Part shown: piece by piece, positions 4,829-5,817 of the stretch | Layout of the letters: each line of letters opens with the position of its first letter | How positions within the stretch are numbered: the stretch's first letter is position 1 | NCBI GenBank assembly: GCA_020052215.1 | Contig: JAGVPN010000351.1 | Location: 1 to 5,817 of the forward strand | DNA: 5,817 bases | Origin: Syntrophobacterales bacterium | Lineage (GTDB): Bacteria > Desulfobacterota > Desulfobaccia > Desulfobaccales > 0-14-0-80-60-11 | Direction: 5' to 3' | Translations under genes and position numbers: made by a program | Notes under the pieces: model-generated | Databases searched by the model: none | Told to the model about the DNA's origin: nothing | The model's input: only the letters and a program-made list of their open reading frames with translations

Positions 4829-5817
4829 ATGAAGACTCCTATCCTGATAATACTTAATCTGGGCTTGTTGGCCCTGTTCATCTACCTGTTCCGGAATCGG
4901 GAACTCCTGTCCTACCATCACAAGGGGCGCTGGTGGCTCACCTGGCTGTCCATCGGGGTCATTACCCTGATGGACGAGTTCACCTCCATCTTTTACGTCC
5001 CCGCCGAGGCCTACCGGTTCATCGGTCTGTCCGCCATCGTCTTTATTGCGGCAACGAGCCTGATTATCAGGTTTTTTTCCACCCGGTTGACGGAGATCGC
5101 CGAGATTCTGGAACACCACGGCCTTATCGGCGGCGGGGTCTATTCCTTTTCCTACCTGGTGCTGGGCCCCATGATCTCCTTCGTGGCCGTGGCCTCCATC
5201 ATGGTGGACTATATCCTCACGGCCTGCATCTCGGCGGTGAGCGTGGTGGCCAACGCCACCTCTTTTTTCGGTTTATCGGACCCCATGAAGATGGCCCTGG
5301 TCTTGGGGATCATCTGGGCCGTGGCCGGTTTGAATATCCTGGGAATCCGGGAAAATGCCCGGTTCACTTTCATGATCTTCATCGGGGCCGCCTTCATCAT
5401 GCTGAACCTGATCGTCTCGGGGGTCCTGGCTTTGGATAGCGGGTCTTTGGGCCAGATACACCAATCGGCCAAGATTGCCTCGGATCAGTTACAAACCGGT
5501 TCCTGGATAGGAAACTACTCCAGCTTCATAACTCATATCGCCTTTTGTATCCTGGCTTATTCCGGGGTGGAATCGGTGCTCCAAACCGCCGGGTTGGTGC
5601 GCAGTTGGCACGAAATCCGCAAAGCCTACCTCTTTCTGGGCCTGACCGTCGGCATCGTCACGCCCCTGGTGGCCGCCCTGGCACTATCGGCCCCCATCGA
5701 TTTTAAGGCCCACGAAGGCGACTTGATCACGCACTACGCCTCCATGTTAAACGGCGTCTGGTTTGGAATTCTGGTGGCGGGTCTGGCCAGTTTCACCCTC
5801 AGCATGGCCATCAACAC
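4829..5817 (+). CDS. APC-superfamily permease, KimA-like probable potassium importer (3' end outside window)
   Basis: 329 codons are visible and the frame is open at the window end; the family is usually about 600 residues. It is a polytopic inner-membrane protein with hydrophobic segments throughout. The APC fold is suggested by GGGVYSFSYL (101-110), VDYILTACIS (126-135), GLNILGIRENARF (167-179) and YSGVESV (244-250). Compared from memory with Bacillus KimA, the pattern D-x6-Y in helix 1 (D49, Y56), T-x3-S after VDYIL (T131, S135) and the S/T-G-V-E motif (S245, E248) occupies the positions that line the potassium site. This points to a proton-coupled potassium importer rather than a plain amino-acid permease, though substrate remains inference. 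Odd: an extra hydrophobic segment (4-21) and a basic stretch precede helix 1. The start is the ATG with AAGGG 9 nt upstream. Control by the upstream c-di-AMP riboswitch fits the role. Confidence 0.8.
   Translation, partial: MKTPILIILNLGLLALFIYLFRNRELLSYHHKGRWWLTWLSIGVITLMDEFTSIFYVPAEAYRFIGLSAIVFIAATSLIIRFFSTRLTEIAEILEHHGLIGGGVYSFSYLVLGPMISFVAVASIMVDYILTACISAVSVVANATSFFGLSDPMKMALVLGIIWAVAGLNILGIRENARFTFMIFIGAAFIMLNLIVSGVLALDSGSLGQIHQSAKIASDQLQTGSWIGNYSSFITHIAFCILAYSGVESVLQTAGLVRSWHEIRKAYLFLGLTVGIVTPLVAALALSAPIDFKAHEGDLITHYASMLNGVWFGILVAGLASFTLSMAIN

Noticed and set aside
4933..5439. 168-codon plus-strand ORF within the permease
   Set aside because: It is an out-of-frame shadow; the permease frame is open and carries membrane helices and APC motifs.
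1..5817. CRISPR array, tRNA, rRNA or transposase
   Set aside because: No regularly spaced repeats, no tRNA-like cloverleaf, no rRNA signature and no transposase motif were seen.

Overview
The window is GC-rich with strongly G/C-biased third codon positions. It reads as a piece of a Gram-negative, probably anaerobic bacterium. My best guess is the Desulfobacterota (former Deltaproteobacteria), based on the style of the exported proteins, on spmAB outside an obvious sporulation context, and on a c-di-AMP riboswitch in a GC-rich genome. This placement is inference, not proof.

Layout. Positions 1-205 hold no gene, but they contain two compact inverted repeats of the kind that is dispersed in bacterial genomes. 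Positions 206-2474, minus strand, carry two exported carbohydrate-active proteins in a likely operon: a NodB-type polysaccharide deacetylase (transcribed first) and a DUF4015-type putative glycoside hydrolase. The divergent intergenic region 2475-3137 has no convincing gene. It holds a weak minus-strand promoter candidate, several GC-rich hairpins, a possible minus-strand structured RNA ending in a T-run, and three tandem heptamers just before the next gene. Positions 3138-4251, plus strand, encode spmA and spmB, two nucleoside-recognition/Gate-domain membrane proteins separated by one base.

The most informative part is 4291-5817. A sigma70-like promoter (4291-4318) leads into a clear ydaO-type c-di-AMP riboswitch (about 4351-4480). 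About 350 nt downstream starts an APC-superfamily permease, cut by the window end at 329 codons. Its helix motifs resemble the KimA potassium importer, the classic c-di-AMP-controlled transporter. The expected logic is that high c-di-AMP, which signals high potassium, lowers transporter expression. The unusual element is what lies between. The riboswitch 3' end carries a very strong Shine-Dalgarno sequence followed by a 57-codon ORF. That Shine-Dalgarno is perfectly complementary over 9 bp to a riboswitch loop expected to be used in the ligand-bound pseudoknot. This suggests a possible translational platform acting on a small leader ORF rather than a simple terminator switch. It is the observation most worth testing.
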